DNA of 64,000 bases, from NCBI RefSeq assembly GCF_000721075.1, contig NZ_JOEQ01000040.1, positions 1-64,000 on the forward strand, in the 5' to 3' direction. Under the pieces are notes generated by a model. That model did not search any database and was not told the origin of the DNA. It saw nothing but the letters and a program-made list of their open reading frames with translations. The position numbers and the translations under genes were made by a program. This DNA is from Streptosporangium amethystogenes. GTDB taxonomy: Bacteria > Actinomycetota > Actinomycetes > Streptosporangiales > Streptosporangiaceae. Below are positions 63,253 to 64,000 of this stretch, in pieces (the first letter of the stretch is position 1; the number at the start of each line of letters is the position of its first letter).

Positions 63253-63829
63253 CAAGGTCGAGGCATTCTCGGCTGATGAGACGGCCGCAGCCCAACCCGA
63301 TGACGATGCGCTCGGCGGATCCGTACGCCTCCGCGCCGTGTGCCCTCTCCGTTTTCGGCCACGCGAGGGTCTGCGCCATCCGCACGCCATCACCCGAGCG
63401 GTACGGGTTACCGGCCCTCGTCATTCCGCAGGATCGATTCGGCGACCCGCTCGACAGCGGAGAGCAGCCGCGCCGGTGGCAGAGTCAGATCGATCGCATG
63501 CTGCGTGATCTCAATCCCCGCGCCGTGCACCACGTGCCGGTACGGCTCGGCGCTCCCCTCGGCGTACACCAGATGACCACGATCGAGGCCGAGCGCCGTG
63601 CAGTACGCCAGCATCTGGTAGAGATCCGCGCCATGGCCGTCAGGTCCTGTTGAGATCTTGTACTTGCTGTCCACCACCGCGGCGGGAACCTCCTTCCCCC
63701 CGGAGCCGAGGACATAGCGCACCAGGTCGGGCTTGAGCAGCACCCGCCGCCCATGGTCCAGGTGGTGGCGACGGTCCTGCAGTTCACTGCGGCCGCCGTG
63801 CGGGCGGAACGCCTCGGCCAAGGCCGAGG
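63253..63829 (-). repeat. mcrC 3'-segment repeat, copy 2
   Basis: The second copy of the 57148-57712 segment, direct orientation, with an extra 12 bp that add Thr-Gly-Pro-Asp-like codons in the middle of the nuclease core. The two copies flank 5.5 kb containing both IS5 halves, the TetR/oxidoreductase pair and the palindrome. Confidence 0.85.
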
Positions 63830-63872
63830 GGTGGAGCGGCCGGGACACGTTCTCATCCAGCAGCAGCCTCAC
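63408..63872 (-). pseudogene. Chimera: PIN-like toxin (DUF5615) start fused to McrC C-terminus
   Basis: A GTG at 63872 with AAGGA 6 nt upstream starts VRLLLDENVSRPL, the hallmark beginning of DUF5615 PIN-like toxins with the catalytic Asp/Glu in LLLDEN. After 12-13 codons the frame passes without a stop into the McrC segment SALAEAFRPHGG, LKPDLVRYVLGSGGKEV and VVDSKYKIS to a stop at 63408. The result is a 154-residue open frame joined at the edge of the repeat copy. It has an apparent ribosome site and promoter context from the antitoxin gene, so it may be expressed, but neither parent function is complete. Confidence 0.65.
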
Positions 63873-64000
63873 GTGGTTCCTTGGGGGGATCGTAGCTGTT
63901 GACGTAGTCGGCGAAGTCGGCGGCATCCAGGGCCGCCGTAGGGGTGACGCTCGGGTAGTACTCGGAGATCCGCTCCGGGGGGAGCCCGTCTCGAAGGAGG
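63853..64000 (-). CDS. DUF433 antitoxin, C-terminal part (runs off window)
   Basis: The last 48 codons of a frame open at the right edge: LLRDGLPPERISEYYPSVTP, then TAALDAADFADYVNSYDPPK and a stop at 63853-63855. The dG-x-x-xERIxxxYPxxT pattern and the small helical end match DUF433 antitoxins, which sit directly upstream of DUF5615 toxins. It overlaps the toxin GTG by 20 nt, the usual coupled arrangement. The start lies outside the window. Confidence 0.65.
   Translation of the reverse strand, partial: LLRDGLPPERISEYYPSVTPTAALDAADFADYVNSYDPPKEPREAAAG

Noticed and set aside
57148-63829. Composite transposon bounded by the two ~570-bp repeats
   Set aside because: The repeats contain no transposase or terminal inverted repeats and include coding sequence of mcrC, so they are not IS modules.
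1-64000. CRISPR arrays, rRNA or tRNA genes
   Set aside because: No regularly spaced repeat series, rRNA-like conserved sequence or tRNA cloverleaf was noticed on either strand; a tRNAscan run would be decisive for tRNAs.

Overview
The window is GC-rich with GC-biased third codon positions, many GTG starts and frequent 4-nt ATGA/GTGA gene overlaps. With the gene content (large NRPS, C40 carotenoid genes, LacI/MalFG-type sugar loci, secreted proteases, a PPTase next to a metallophosphoesterase) this points to a filamentous actinomycete. A Streptosporangiaceae-like host is my guess, not something the sequence proves.

Left part (1-14.0 kb): the N-terminal 2,601 codons of an NRPS (C-A-T-C-A-T-C..., predicted Gly then Thr) run off the left edge. 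It is divergent from a P450. Then come a NarL-type response regulator, prephenate dehydrogenase, and an acyltransferase/histidine kinase pair. From 14.1 to 15.3 kb lies a scar: a deletion-fused antiporter/acyltransferase remnant and head-to-head IS66 and IS256 fragments.

Carotenoid island (16.4-24.7 kb): a CruF-like protein, a CrtD/CrtI-type desaturase, a GT2 glycosyltransferase and a CrtA-like monooxygenase on the plus strand; crtI-crtB-plsX and a PlsY-like gene on the minus strand. The phospholipid-type PlsX/PlsY pair inside a pigment cluster suggests acylation of a glycosylated xanthophyll or a local acyl supply. The island ends at a catalytic-domain-less serine-integrase remnant next to the first 53 codons of an acyl-CoA ligase gene.

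Catabolic region (26.2-45.8 kb): two comparable modules. Module 1 is a tightly coupled minus-strand operon: solute-binding protein, two permeases, M28-like hydrolase, carboxylesterase. Module 2 has a LacI regulator, a secreted M28-like protein and a large six-hairpin-type glycosidase on one side, and a solute-binding protein, two permeases, a serine beta-lactamase-fold hydrolase and a GH78 rhamnosidase on the other. Neither has its own ATPase gene. In both M28-like proteins the usual catalytic Glu position appears replaced. A Tat-exported alpha/beta hydrolase with a divergent TetR gene and a clear operator lies between them. I regard this paired system as the best candidate for undescribed biology here.

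Protein and stress functions (45.9-54.5 kb): a secreted subtilisin, a protealysin-like M4 protease with an emfourin-type inhibitor gene, a clade-2 catalase behind a sigma-B-like promoter, and a coupled metallophosphoesterase-PPTase-peroxiredoxin operon.

Right end (54.5-64 kb) is an accessory graveyard: a broken GH43 gene, an intact GH5-CBM13 cellulase, an IS5-family element split by an apparent inversion, a TetR/oxidoreductase pair between its halves, an IS630 fragment, a 98-bp nested palindrome, a possibly leaderless hypothetical gene, fragments of McrB-like and RHS-like genes, two direct ~570-bp copies of an mcrC 3' segment fused to different 5' ends, and the edge of a DUF433 antitoxin gene. 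No tRNA, rRNA or CRISPR array was seen.
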